Shown here: positions 48,980 through 56,429 of the stretch, one piece after another
How positions within the stretch are numbered: position 1 is the stretch's first letter
Layout: each line of letters starts with the position of its first letter
Assembly: GCF_003944795.1 (NCBI RefSeq)
Contig: NZ_RWBG01000002.1
Span: forward strand, 372,001 to 436,000
Reading direction: 5' to 3'
DNA: 64,000 nt
Source: Mangrovimonas spongiae
GTDB taxonomy: Bacteria > Bacteroidota > Bacteroidia > Flavobacteriales > Flavobacteriaceae
Program-made: the position numbers and the translations under genes
The notes under the pieces: generated by a model
Database searches by the model: none
Told to the model about the DNA's origin: nothing
What the model saw: the letters and a program-made list of their open reading frames with translations, nothing else

Positions 48980-49645
48980 ATGAAAAAAGCATTCAACCTC
49001 AATATCAAGTCCCCATGCCAAGAAAACTTTGAGGATTTTACCACAACGCCACAAGGCGGGTTTTGTAACTCGTGTAGCCAAGAGGTTATCGATTTTACTC
49101 AAATGAGTCCAGAAGAAATTTCAGCCTATTTTAAAAATAACAATGCTAAAAATATTTGCGGGCGTTTTAAAAACAAGCAATTAAAAACCTTTTCTACACC
49201 TAAAAAAAGACATCAGCTTAACTTTTTAAGTGGTATTAGCATGGCTTGTTTAGCATTATTCTCGTTTGGAAAAACTCAGGCTCAAGAAACAGAAATTATA
49301 AAAACCAAGCAACCTAAAATACAAACACAAGGTGAAGAAGCTAATATTGTTGTAAAAGGTACTGTGCAAGAAAGCAATCTTCCTCTACCAGGTGTAAACA
49401 TTATTTTAGAAGGTACAACTATTGGCACTTCTACAGATTTTGATGGTAATTTTGAGTTTCCTCAAAAACTACAAAAAGGCGATATACTTGTATTTAGCTA
49501 TTTAGGTTATGAATCTAAAAAGATAACTATCACAAATAAGGAGTCTGCTCAAAGCATAGAACTAAATATAGATATGACAACAGCCTCGTGTATTATTATG
49601 GGGAAAGTGGTTAAAAAAAGTGTGTATAAATCTAAAAGAAAATAA
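48980..49645 (+). CDS. Four-cysteine N-terminal module, late signal peptide and CarboxypepD_reg domain
   Basis: A 221-residue protein with an unusual order. Residues 1-75 hold four cysteines, C13, C29, C32 and C60, in the pattern C-x15-C-x2-C-x27-CGRF, with PQGGFCNSC and EVIDFTQMS between. This looks like a zinc-binding module and recurs in flavobacterial proteins as I recall. Residues 79-102 are a hydrophobic stretch ending KTQAQE, a typical signal-peptide end, but 80 residues late. Residues 125-200 are a carboxypeptidase-regulatory-like sandwich (VVKGTVQESNLPLPGVNII, TDFDGNFEFPQ). The basic tail ends KSVYKSKRK. Its stop is 7 bases before the transglutaminase start. Function unknown. Confidence 0.78.
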   Translation: MKKAFNLNIKSPCQENFEDFTTTPQGGFCNSCSQEVIDFTQMSPEEISAYFKNNNAKNICGRFKNKQLKTFSTPKKRHQLNFLSGISMACLALFSFGKTQAQETEIIKTKQPKIQTQGEEANIVVKGTVQESNLPLPGVNIILEGTTIGTSTDFDGNFEFPQKLQKGDILVFSYLGYESKKITITNKESAQSIELNIDMTTASCIIMGKVVKKSVYKSKRK

Positions 49646-49652
49646 AATTTAT

Positions 49653-50648
49653 ATGAAACATTTATTTTTTGTTTTTTTTGCCATTTTAGTTAGTTGGACT
49701 CATGCGCAAGTATCTGACTTTAAAGATATAGATTTTGCTAAAGCCGACAATACTGCAAAACTGTATGAAGGTTATAGTTTAGATAACCTACCAGTACTAG
49801 TACATAAGTTAACTTATAAACTTCATACCGATGTAGAAAAGTTTCGAGCCATTTACTATTGGGTGTGCCACAACATAAAAAACGATATTCGTCAGGGTAA
49901 TAGAGTTATTAGAAAACGAACTAAACTAGATAGTTTAGAATATTTAAAATGGAATTCAACATATAAAAAAAACGTATTTAAAACCTTACTAAGGCGTAAA
50001 AAAACAATGTGCACAGGTTATGCCTATTTAATTAAAGAATTATGTTTTTTAGCTAATATTGAATGTAAGATTATTGATGGTTATGGGCGCTCCTCTCAAA
50101 GTAATGCTGAGAGTCTTGATATGCCTAATCACTCATGGAACGCAGTTAAACTTAACAACAAATGGTATTTGTGCGATGCCACGTGGTCTAGCGGCTATAG
50201 TTTGAACAATATTTTTGTTGCCGATTATAATGACGGCTACTTTTTAACTGATCCCGTTTTGTTTGCTCAAAACCACTATCCATTACACAAAAAATGGTTA
50301 CTCAATGAAAACTTAATTAATGCCAAATTTATCGCCTCTCCTCTAGTTTATGGTGAAACTTTCGAGTATAATGTTCTCCCTATTAGTCCAAATAAAATGG
50401 CTATAACTACTAAAAAAAACACCCCTATAGAATTTAAAGTAAAATCGGATAAGCTAATTTCTGAAGACCAAATTTCAATGGTTCAGTTTGTTGGAACAAA
50501 AGAAATTACCTTTAAAATTTCTAATATTAAAACCGAGAATGGACTAACATCCTTCACATGCCAATACCCATATAAAGGCTATTACGATGCACATTTAAAA
50601 ATTAACGAGGATATTGTAGCAACCTATATTGTTCGGGTTTCTAAATAG
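49653..50648 (+). CDS. Secreted transglutaminase-like cysteine protease domain protein
   Basis: A 331-residue protein with a signal peptide (1-18, ending WTHAQ). The transglutaminase-core triad is C120 (KKTMCTGYAYL), H160 (MPNHSWNAVK) and D175 (YLCDATW). Residues 55-80 form the usual helix (DVEKFRAIYYWVCHNI). The C-terminal third is a beta-rich domain with an immunoglobulin-like feel. Bacterial members act as proteases or crosslinkers in the periplasm. I use ATG 49653, which gives the signal peptide, instead of the ATG at 49620 that overlaps the previous gene. Confidence 0.88.
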   Translation: MKHLFFVFFAILVSWTHAQVSDFKDIDFAKADNTAKLYEGYSLDNLPVLVHKLTYKLHTDVEKFRAIYYWVCHNIKNDIRQGNRVIRKRTKLDSLEYLKWNSTYKKNVFKTLLRRKKTMCTGYAYLIKELCFLANIECKIIDGYGRSSQSNAESLDMPNHSWNAVKLNNKWYLCDATWSSGYSLNNIFVADYNDGYFLTDPVLFAQNHYPLHKKWLLNENLINAKFIASPLVYGETFEYNVLPISPNKMAITTKKNTPIEFKVKSDKLISEDQISMVQFVGTKEITFKISNIKTENGLTSFTCQYPYKGYYDAHLKINEDIVATYIVRVSK

Positions 50649-50725
50649 AGGTTTATATTGTTTACAATAATACTAACAAAAAATCCTTAAATTTTAGTAT
50701 CTTTAGTAGACGTAATTCGTTTAAT

Positions 50726-51130
50726 ATGAAATCGTTGATTAAAAGGTTAAAACTAAAAAACCACGATCATATTTTGGTTCTTAATAAGCCAAATGATTTT
50801 GAGAGTGATTTAAAAGCTCTAGGATTAGATAGCATACATATTTCCGAGTCGCTTATCCAAACCTCTTGTGTGGGGTTTGCTTTGCTTTTCATTACCTCGC
50901 AACAGCAACTTATTGACCAAATGCTTACTTTATTACCAAAGCTTCATGAAGACTGTGTTTTATGGGTTGCTTTTCCAAGTAAAACCTCAAAAGCCAATAT
51001 TGTTGAACTATATCATGACCATGTTTGGAATGACCTAATGGATTTTTGGTTAAAACCCATTAGGCAAATAGAAATAAACCCCGATTGGAATGCGATTCGG
51101 TTTCGAAAAATTGAATACGTAGCTTCTTAA
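50726..51130 (+). CDS. DUF3052-like hypothetical protein
   Basis: A 134-residue soluble protein starting MKSLIKRLKLKNHDHILVLN. The segments ILVLNKPNDFE, VLWVAFPSKTSK and DWNAIRFRKIE resemble DUF3052-type proteins, where a lysine-containing strand and a 'W..LRFR' end are typical. I know of no function. A 7-of-8 -7 box (TATCTTTA) ends 20 bases before the ATG. Confidence 0.72.
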   Translation: MKSLIKRLKLKNHDHILVLNKPNDFESDLKALGLDSIHISESLIQTSCVGFALLFITSQQQLIDQMLTLLPKLHEDCVLWVAFPSKTSKANIVELYHDHVWNDLMDFWLKPIRQIEINPDWNAIRFRKIEYVAS

Positions 51131-51153
51131 GAAAAGTAGACTATTCTCACCTC

Positions 51154-53106
51154 TTAATTAATAATTATTTTTTTGGTTACCGTTTCTTTTAATGTGGTTA
51201 TTTGCATTAAATACACGCCTTTTGAGAGTTGTAAATTCAGCTTTGAGTGATTGACGGTTATGTTGTTAGAATACACTTTTTTTCCTTCAATTGAAAACAC
51301 CTCGATTTGCGCATCTTCGTTTAGGCCCTTAATAAAAACCTGTCCTTGTGTTGGGTTTGGATATACCACTACAGTATTCTGATTATTTTCAGGAATACTC
51401 ATTGTAGCACTCCATGTTTCACCTACCATATTTCCCCAGATATACTCGATTAAATCTGGTTCATCAATAAAAGGGTTTCTATTAAATTGCCAATTGTAAA
51501 CAACATTGTTTCTATTCATTTCAAAATCGTCTGGCGGATCGTTTCTGTGCCAATCTAACAAGGTTGCTAAATCGCCAAACTCACCAAGGTTTCCATCGGG
51601 AAAACCATTTACAATCTCTAATCCATTGTAACGTACTGCCATATAAAACACACTACGTGCTACATCTCCTTTAAATCCGCCTAAAGTTCCAGAAGGACCA
51701 GTATACTCACCATAAAACTGGTTTCCTCTAGTACTATTCTCTATACCATCGGCAGCTCTTAAGGCATGCGCATCGGAGTTTCCATGACGTAAAGAATCGG
51801 CATTGGTATTCCAAAATACATCTACACCATCAAAAACCTCATCGTCTTCAATACTATAAAACCCTCCTCTAGATCGTGGAAAAGTATGTTCTCTATTCCA
51901 CTTTCCAGAATTATTAGATCCTGTCTGTAAATCTAATTTGGCGCGGCCTTCCTCTAAATATACTAACCATACTTGATTGCTATTTAGAGGGTTTTCATCA
52001 GCTTCTTTTAAAATATCAATCACTTCATTATAAGTTTGTGCTCTAACAACACCTTCTTCTGCAATAATATCTTGAAGTGCTTGTCTTAAATTAGCATCAC
52101 TTAACCCATCTAAACTATTGTAATACCCATTAGGTTGCGTGCTTTCAACAACATTATAAGTTGGGTTAATAGGTGTCCCAAAAGGTGCTACAGTATAATC
52201 GTTATCTACAACTCGTAATTTTAAGTAATTGTTAAACGGAATGAATGGCGATTCTAATTCTGAAAATACAATTAGTGGTTCTTCATCGCCTTCATCAAAC
52301 GTATCATCAACCAAAGTGATGGTTGTTGTAACAGAATTTTGTCCGGCTGGTATAGTTACTGTTGTATTTCCTGTAAAATCGGACGTGTTAAATCCATAGT
52401 TATTTAGTGTAAAACTAAAGGTATAATCAGCATTAGCATTTTCCTCGGCAGTAAAAATAATATCAAAAGATTCACCTTCGTTATAATGTGTTTGTGAGGT
52501 AGAAATTGTAATCGCATTAAAATTAATACCGCTACCGTCGTTTAAGGCTCTTGGTGTTGGTGTTGCTACGGTATAAGTTCCGTCGTTATTTCTTTGTATG
52601 GAATTAGTGTTCCCACTAGAGCCTTCATTAATCTGTTCTGTAACACCTAATAATGCCATTAATTCGGTATCATCTGAATCTGATGTATCGTAAACCAACG
52701 CATCAATTAAATTGGTTTGGGTAGCTTGCGTACCTTCTGGAAAGTCGTAATCGTGTCCTTGATAGATAGCAACGGCATCAGCCCCATTTTGGATAGTGTT
52801 TGCCGAAATAATTAACTGAGGAAAAGGTGTCATTGTATCGCTAGCTATTAACAATAAACCATTTACATCGGTTGTATAACCGTCTAAATCTATGGCCATG
52901 TAGCTAGAATCGTTCCCAGAACTAGAACCATTAAAAAACACTAAAACATATCCGTCTAGTGAAAAATTTGGTGTATCGGATTTTAATTCGACAAACTCCT
53001 GCTCATCAACACCAGGATTATCACAATCTAATTCATTAATAACAACTTGGGCTTGTATGCTTAACGATAATAAAAAAGTTAAACTAAAGAGTACTATTTT
53101 ATTCAT
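51154..53106 (-). CDS. Secreted endonuclease I with lamin-tail, Calx-beta and T9SS sorting domains
   Basis: A 650-residue exported nuclease. Signal peptide 1-19 (ending SIQAQ). Residues 20-185 are a lamin-tail-like domain (VVINELDCDNPGVDEQEFVEL). Residues 190-300 are a Calx-beta-like domain. Residues 320-560 are an endonuclease I (EndA/NucM) domain with the His-metal motif KWNREHTFPRSRG and the downstream GDVARSVFYMAVRY helix. The last 75 residues are a type A T9SS sorting domain (VVYPNPTQGQVFIKG, then GVYLMQITT and a KKIIIN end). The family cuts DNA and RNA non-specifically, probably for nutrient phosphate and nucleosides outside the cell. Confidence 0.93.
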   Translation of the reverse strand: MNKIVLFSLTFLLSLSIQAQVVINELDCDNPGVDEQEFVELKSDTPNFSLDGYVLVFFNGSSSGNDSSYMAIDLDGYTTDVNGLLLIASDTMTPFPQLIISANTIQNGADAVAIYQGHDYDFPEGTQATQTNLIDALVYDTSDSDDTELMALLGVTEQINEGSSGNTNSIQRNNDGTYTVATPTPRALNDGSGINFNAITISTSQTHYNEGESFDIIFTAEENANADYTFSFTLNNYGFNTSDFTGNTTVTIPAGQNSVTTTITLVDDTFDEGDEEPLIVFSELESPFIPFNNYLKLRVVDNDYTVAPFGTPINPTYNVVESTQPNGYYNSLDGLSDANLRQALQDIIAEEGVVRAQTYNEVIDILKEADENPLNSNQVWLVYLEEGRAKLDLQTGSNNSGKWNREHTFPRSRGGFYSIEDDEVFDGVDVFWNTNADSLRHGNSDAHALRAADGIENSTRGNQFYGEYTGPSGTLGGFKGDVARSVFYMAVRYNGLEIVNGFPDGNLGEFGDLATLLDWHRNDPPDDFEMNRNNVVYNWQFNRNPFIDEPDLIEYIWGNMVGETWSATMSIPENNQNTVVVYPNPTQGQVFIKGLNEDAQIEVFSIEGKKVYSNNITVNHSKLNLQLSKGVYLMQITTLKETVTKKIIIN

Positions 53107-53122
53107 ATAAAGGGGATTTACG

Positions 53123-53130
53123 CAAATGTA
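53123..53130 (-). promoter_or_regulatory. -7 element TACATTTG for the endonuclease
   Basis: A perfect TAnnTTTG on the minus strand with a leader of about 12 bases. No TTG at the -33 spacing. Confidence 0.6.
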
Positions 53131-53505
53131 TTAATATAAGCTATTTTTTAAGCGTTTTTTAAGATTATTAAATCTTAAAATTATTTTTTGATAGGGTTAA
53201 AAAAAGATAAAAACTACCAAAAGCCCCTTTTACAAGCTATTTTCTGCCTAGCATTTTTAAAACACTTCAAAAAACGCCCTTTAAAAGTTACATTTAAAAA
53301 CAAAAAAATATAAATAAGCTTTAATTTAAAACATCAATTAAGAAAAAGTTGTTTTTATTTAAAATACAAACCATTAAAAAACCTACAAATAAGAAGTTAA
53401 TTTCACGGATTTTATATCATTTTTTTGGACATAATTTACCTGAAAATATATATTGACAACTCAAATTAAAAACAACTAAACTATTAACCTTAAATTTTAC
53501 CTAGT
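53131..53505. other. 375-base very A+T-rich stretch without a gene
   Basis: I see no coding frame or RNA motif here. The only structure is a 10-bp A+T hairpin at 53157-53180 (TTTTAAGATT against AATCTTAAAA, ATTA loop) near the endonuclease promoter, and a TTGACA at 53453-53458. Confidence 0.5.
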
Positions 53506-53556
53506 ATGATAACACTTGCTATTGCGATAATTGAGTTTATCGTTTCTTTATTTTAA
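53506..53556 (+). CDS. Candidate 16-residue hydrophobic peptide
   Basis: ATG to TAA encodes MITLAIAIIEFIVSLF, a single hydrophobic helix length. A terminator-like hairpin starts 12 bases after the stop. There is no clean TAnnTTTG promoter (only TAAATTTT at 53491-53498). It could be a tiny membrane peptide, part of a small RNA, or chance in A+T-rich DNA. Confidence 0.15.
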   Translation: MITLAIAIIEFIVSLF

Positions 53557-53567
53557 GTAATTTTAAT

Positions 53568-53601
53568 GTAAAACTTAGTTCTAGAATGAGTTTTACTTTT
53601 T
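53568..53601 (+). terminator. Terminator-like hairpin in the gene-poor stretch
   Basis: GTAAAACT (53568-53575) pairs with AGTTTTAC (53589-53596), enclosing a smaller TTCTAGAA palindrome, and T5 follows. No annotated gene ends here apart from the 16-codon candidate. Confidence 0.55.
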
Positions 53602-53618
53602 AAATAAAGAACCTATAG

Positions 53619-53649
53619 TTGAAGAGTTAATTTAAGGTCTGTATATTTG
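53619..53649 (+). promoter_or_regulatory. Complete Bacteroidota promoter for the 50-residue protein
   Basis: TTG (53619-53621), 20 bases, TATATTTG (53642-53649). Both boxes match at ideal spacing. The ATG at 53656 follows only six bases after the -7 box, so the messenger should be leaderless or nearly so. Confidence 0.8.
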
Positions 53650-53655
53650 TAAGAT

Positions 53656-53808
53656 ATGACAAAAGTATTTTTTAAATTTCTTGCAAAAGTTAATAAGGTT
53701 GTGTTACCTAGCTACACTAAAAAGCAATTGGATTTAAGTAGAGCATCTAAATTGCAGTTGGCGCTTATTGGCTGGAGATATTTTGTTACCAAAAATGCCT
53801 TGGATTAA
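53656..53808 (+). CDS. Small conserved basic flavobacterial protein (50 residues)
   Basis: The 50 codons give a basic protein, beginning MTKVFFKFLAKVNKVVLPSY and ending WRYFVTKNALD. I recall near-identical proteins across flavobacteria, sometimes labelled 'SsrA-binding protein', although it is far too short to be SmpB. A complete promoter and a following terminator (53814-53849) show a dedicated transcription unit. A C-terminal LQLALIGWRYF segment may lie on a membrane or another protein. Role unknown. Confidence 0.82.
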   Translation: MTKVFFKFLAKVNKVVLPSYTKKQLDLSRASKLQLALIGWRYFVTKNALD

Positions 53809-53813
53809 AAACA

Positions 53814-53849
53814 AATAAAGACTTCCAAATGAATGAAAGTCTTTATTTT
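53814..53849. terminator. Bidirectional terminator between the small gene and tRNA-Arg
   Basis: AATAAAGACTT (53814-53824) pairs with AAGTCTTTATT (53837-53847) around a 12-base loop, with A and T tracts outside. It can end both the plus-strand small gene and the minus-strand tRNA. Confidence 0.85.
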
Positions 53850-53853
53850 CTTG

Positions 53854-53927
53854 TGACCTCGGCAGGATTCAAACCTGCAACCTCTTGAGCCGTAATCAAG
53901 TGCACTATTCAGTTATGCTACGAGGCC
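53854..53927 (-). tRNA. tRNA-Arg (anticodon ACG)
   Basis: On the minus strand the acceptor stem GGCCTCG pairs with CGAGGTC (one G-T), the D stem GCAT with GTGC, the anticodon stem CTTGA with TCAAG, and the T stem GCAGG with CCTGC. The anticodon loop TTACGGC gives ACG, read as ICG for CGU/CGC/CGA. The T loop is TTTGAAT and the D loop AACTGAATA, so positions 19 and 56 are A and U, not G and C. The discriminator is A and no CCA is encoded. A -7 box lies upstream at 53943-53950. Confidence 0.95.
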
Positions 53928-53942
53928 TTTTTTAAGTGGGTG

Positions 53943-53950
53943 CAAATATA
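53943..53950 (-). promoter_or_regulatory. -7 element TATATTTG for tRNA-Arg
   Basis: A perfect TAnnTTTG on the minus strand, 15 bases before the mature 5' end of the tRNA. It is flanked by GGGT and ACCC, probably by chance. No TTG at the -33 spacing. Confidence 0.65.
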
Positions 53951-53996
53951 ACCCAATTATTTATTTCATGAAAGAGATTTAAAAAAAATATTCTAT

Positions 53997-54272
53997 TTAA
54001 ATAATTTCTGCACTTAAACCTGCCTCTAGTAGCATACTGCATCTAGGTTTTAAATCGTTAAAAGCACCTGTTTTAACAGTACATTTCCCTTTGTAGTGTA
54101 CAATAATAGAACATTGTTCGGCTTGTTCAGGAGTATGATCACAAGCATAAATTAACGTATCAATAACGTGATCGAACGTATTGACATCATCATTGTAAAG
54201 TACAATTTCATTTTCCTTTTTTACTGCTTCATCGAGAAGAACCTCCTCGAGTGTTTTTTCTTGCGTACTCAT
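53997..54272 (-). CDS. clpS: ATP-dependent Clp protease adaptor ClpS
   Basis: A 91-residue ClpS, which hands N-degron substrates to ClpAP-type proteases. The core NEIVLYNDDVNTFDHVI binds the N-terminal residue of the substrate, and the usual IVHYKGKCTV segment follows. It starts 2 bases after prmA ends. No terminator lies between it and the tRNA promoter. Confidence 0.96.
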   Translation of the reverse strand: MSTQEKTLEEVLLDEAVKKENEIVLYNDDVNTFDHVIDTLIYACDHTPEQAEQCSIIVHYKGKCTVKTGAFNDLKPRCSMLLEAGLSAEII

Positions 54273-54274
54273 TA

Positions 54275-55111
54275 TTATGCTTTTTTAAATTTTAAGGCTA
54301 CCCAATGGTTTTTCTCCAAACTATCAACGAGCATTAGGTTATGTTTATTACACGCATTTTCAATTATTGGAATGTCTTCTTTATAAAAACCACTTAAAAA
54401 TAATAAACCATTGTTATTTAAGCAAGTGGCATACGTTTTCATATCGTTAAGTAAAATATTTCTATTAATATTGGCTATAATAACGTCGTATAACTTTCCT
54501 TCTAACAAACTAGCATCACCTTCATAAACCGAAATATTTTTACTGTTATTACGTTCAATATTTTCAAGGCTATTTAAATAGCACCAATTATCAATATCTA
54601 TTGCATCAACAGCTTTGGCTCCTTTCATTTCTGCCAATATGGCTAAGACACCTGTTCCACACCCCATATCTAAAACCGACTTTCCTTCAACATTGTTTTT
54701 TAAGATATGTTGAATCATCATATGGGTGGTTTCATGATGCCCAGTACCAAAACTCATCTTAGGCTCTATAACAATTTCAAATTCGGTATTAAAAGTGTCA
54801 TGAAACGGCGCTCTTACGGCACAAATATCATCTACTACAATAGGGTTAAAGTTTTTTTCCCATTCTTCATTCCAATTTACTTGTTCAATCTCTTCAAAGG
54901 TATGAGTGATATTAAATTCTTCCGAATTCATGATGTGAATCCCCTCTAAGATATTGTCATGCCATTCGTTTTTTTGAATGTAAGCTGTTACGCCATCTTC
55001 GTTTTCTACAAAACTTTCAAAACCTAATTCGCCTAATTCGGCAATTAAAATATCGGTTCCTGGTTGCTTGGGCGACACTTTAAAGGTGTAGCCTAAATAT
55101 ATTTCGTTCAT
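54275..55111 (-). CDS. prmA: Ribosomal protein L11 methyltransferase
   Basis: A 278-residue enzyme that trimethylates L11 at several residues. The N-terminal L11-binding domain covers about 1-95. The SAM site is KSVLDMGCGTGVLAILAEM near residue 150, followed by DAIDIDNW, and the NPPF-like motif reads IIANINRNILL. Start at ATG 55111 (MNEIYLGYTF); the TTG at 55121-55123 is the end of the promoter box. Operon with clpS. Confidence 0.95.
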   Translation of the reverse strand: MNEIYLGYTFKVSPKQPGTDILIAELGELGFESFVENEDGVTAYIQKNEWHDNILEGIHIMNSEEFNITHTFEEIEQVNWNEEWEKNFNPIVVDDICAVRAPFHDTFNTEFEIVIEPKMSFGTGHHETTHMMIQHILKNNVEGKSVLDMGCGTGVLAILAEMKGAKAVDAIDIDNWCYLNSLENIERNNSKNISVYEGDASLLEGKLYDVIIANINRNILLNDMKTYATCLNNNGLLFLSGFYKEDIPIIENACNKHNLMLVDSLEKNHWVALKFKKA

Positions 55112-55120
55112 TTTTTTTGA

Positions 55121-55128
55121 CAAATTTA
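55121..55128 (-). promoter_or_regulatory. -7 element TAAATTTG for prmA-clpS
   Basis: A perfect TAnnTTTG on the minus strand, nine bases before the prmA ATG. It is arranged back to back with the porin promoter, 22 bases apart. Confidence 0.65.
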
Positions 55129-55150
55129 CTAAGGAATATAAAGATACTAT

Positions 55151-55158
55151 TACTTTTG
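55151..55158 (+). promoter_or_regulatory. -7 element TACTTTTG for the porin gene
   Basis: A perfect TAnnTTTG, 19 bases before the porin ATG. Its -33 region overlaps the prmA -7 box, so the two promoters may compete. Confidence 0.6.
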
Positions 55159-55177
55159 CAGCAAATTTGAATAAATT

Positions 55178-56380
55178 ATGACTAGATTTCTTCTTACGCT
55201 ATTATTAATTTCATGCTTTACATCTCTTAAAGCACAAGAAACCAACGATATAAAACTTTCTGCCTTACCTTATTACAGCTATGGTAAAGGATTAGGAATT
55301 ACATCGCCAGACAGTATTTTTAAATTAAACATTAGGTTTAGAATGCAAAATCGTGTTACTGCATTTCTTCCAGAAGATGATGACACCGCCTATGAAGCCA
55401 TGATAAGACGTCTCCGTTTAAGGCTTGATGGTTATGTTGGCGATCCAAGGTTACTGTATGTTATTCAATTATCATTTTCTCCAAGAGATGTTGGTCCACT
55501 AGAAGATCATGGTAACATTAACATTATTCGTGATGCGATTGTTTTTTACCGACCTAACAACCATTGGAATTTTGGTTTTGGACAAACTAAGCTACCAGGA
55601 AACCGCCAACGTATTAACTCTTCTGGTGCGTTACAACTTACCGATAGATCGATTAACAACGCACGATTTAATATAGATAGAGATTTTGGTCTTCATGCTT
55701 ATTATTTAAATGAATATACCGACAAGTTTTCTTATAACATAAAGACAGCTATTAGTACAGGAGAAGGGCGAAATTGGACAAAAAATCCCGATAACGGACT
55801 CGCATTTACTGGTCGATTAGAGCTCTATCCTTTTGGAGCTTTTAAAGGCAATGGGGCGTTTTTTGAAGGTGATGTAAAACGTGAAGAAACACCAAAATTA
55901 ATGCTTTCTGGTGTTTACCATTACAACGAAAAAGGAAGACGCACAAGAGGTACTATAGGCGACGAACTATTTGAACAACGTGATATGAGTTCGTTACTTT
56001 TAGACGCCGTTTTAAAGTACAATGGTTGGGCGTTTCAAACTGCTTATTTAAGCCGTTTTGCAGACAACCCAATAACCGTTAATCCAGACGATATAAATGA
56101 CACAAAATACGTGTTTACGGGACATGGTTTTGACACACAATTAAGTTACATTTTTAACAATGATTATGAAGTTATTGGAAGATTCTCTTATCAAGAACCT
56201 CATAGCGATATTGAAGCACTAACACCGCAAGAAAACCAGTACAGTTTGGGGGTTACCAAATACATTTGGGAACACGCTTTAAAACTTCAAGCCGAAGTTA
56301 CCAGAACAGACTCTAATTTTATTAATAATACAACAAGAGAAGATTGGTATGTAAGGTTTCAAATAGAAATAGGTATTTAA
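55178..56380 (+). CDS. Phosphate-selective porin O/P family outer-membrane protein
   Basis: A 400-residue barrel protein. Signal peptide 1-19 (ending SLKAQ). The OprP/OprO family motifs are IRRLRLRLDGYV near residue 75, the conserved FGFGQTKLPGNRQRI after residue 130, and a barrel of about sixteen strands ending in RFQIEIGI. The phosphate-binding arginines of OprP cannot be confirmed here; many flavobacterial members are general channels. Single-gene unit with a strong terminator. Confidence 0.88.
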   Translation: MTRFLLTLLLISCFTSLKAQETNDIKLSALPYYSYGKGLGITSPDSIFKLNIRFRMQNRVTAFLPEDDDTAYEAMIRRLRLRLDGYVGDPRLLYVIQLSFSPRDVGPLEDHGNINIIRDAIVFYRPNNHWNFGFGQTKLPGNRQRINSSGALQLTDRSINNARFNIDRDFGLHAYYLNEYTDKFSYNIKTAISTGEGRNWTKNPDNGLAFTGRLELYPFGAFKGNGAFFEGDVKREETPKLMLSGVYHYNEKGRRTRGTIGDELFEQRDMSSLLLDAVLKYNGWAFQTAYLSRFADNPITVNPDDINDTKYVFTGHGFDTQLSYIFNNDYEVIGRFSYQEPHSDIEALTPQENQYSLGVTKYIWEHALKLQAEVTRTDSNFINNTTREDWYVRFQIEIGI

Positions 56381-56381
56381 T

Positions 56382-56412
56382 AAAAAAGGCTCGCTTTTGG
56401 CGAGCCTTTTTT
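56382..56412. terminator. Bidirectional terminator between the porin gene and tpiA
   Basis: AAAAAAGGCTCGC pairs with GCGAGCCTTTTTT around a 5-base TTTTG loop. It serves the porin gene and, on the minus strand, tpiA, which ends 18 bases away. Confidence 0.93.
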
Positions 56413-56429
56413 ATTGTGTTTATTCCAGA

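Noticed and set aside
53656-53808. Annotation of the 50-residue protein as SsrA-binding protein SmpB
   Set aside because: SmpB is about 150 residues with an oligonucleotide-binding fold. This protein shows none of its motifs.
53938-53954. GGGT...ACCC inverted repeat around the tRNA promoter box
   Set aside because: Four base pairs around nine bases is expected by chance and there is no second site.
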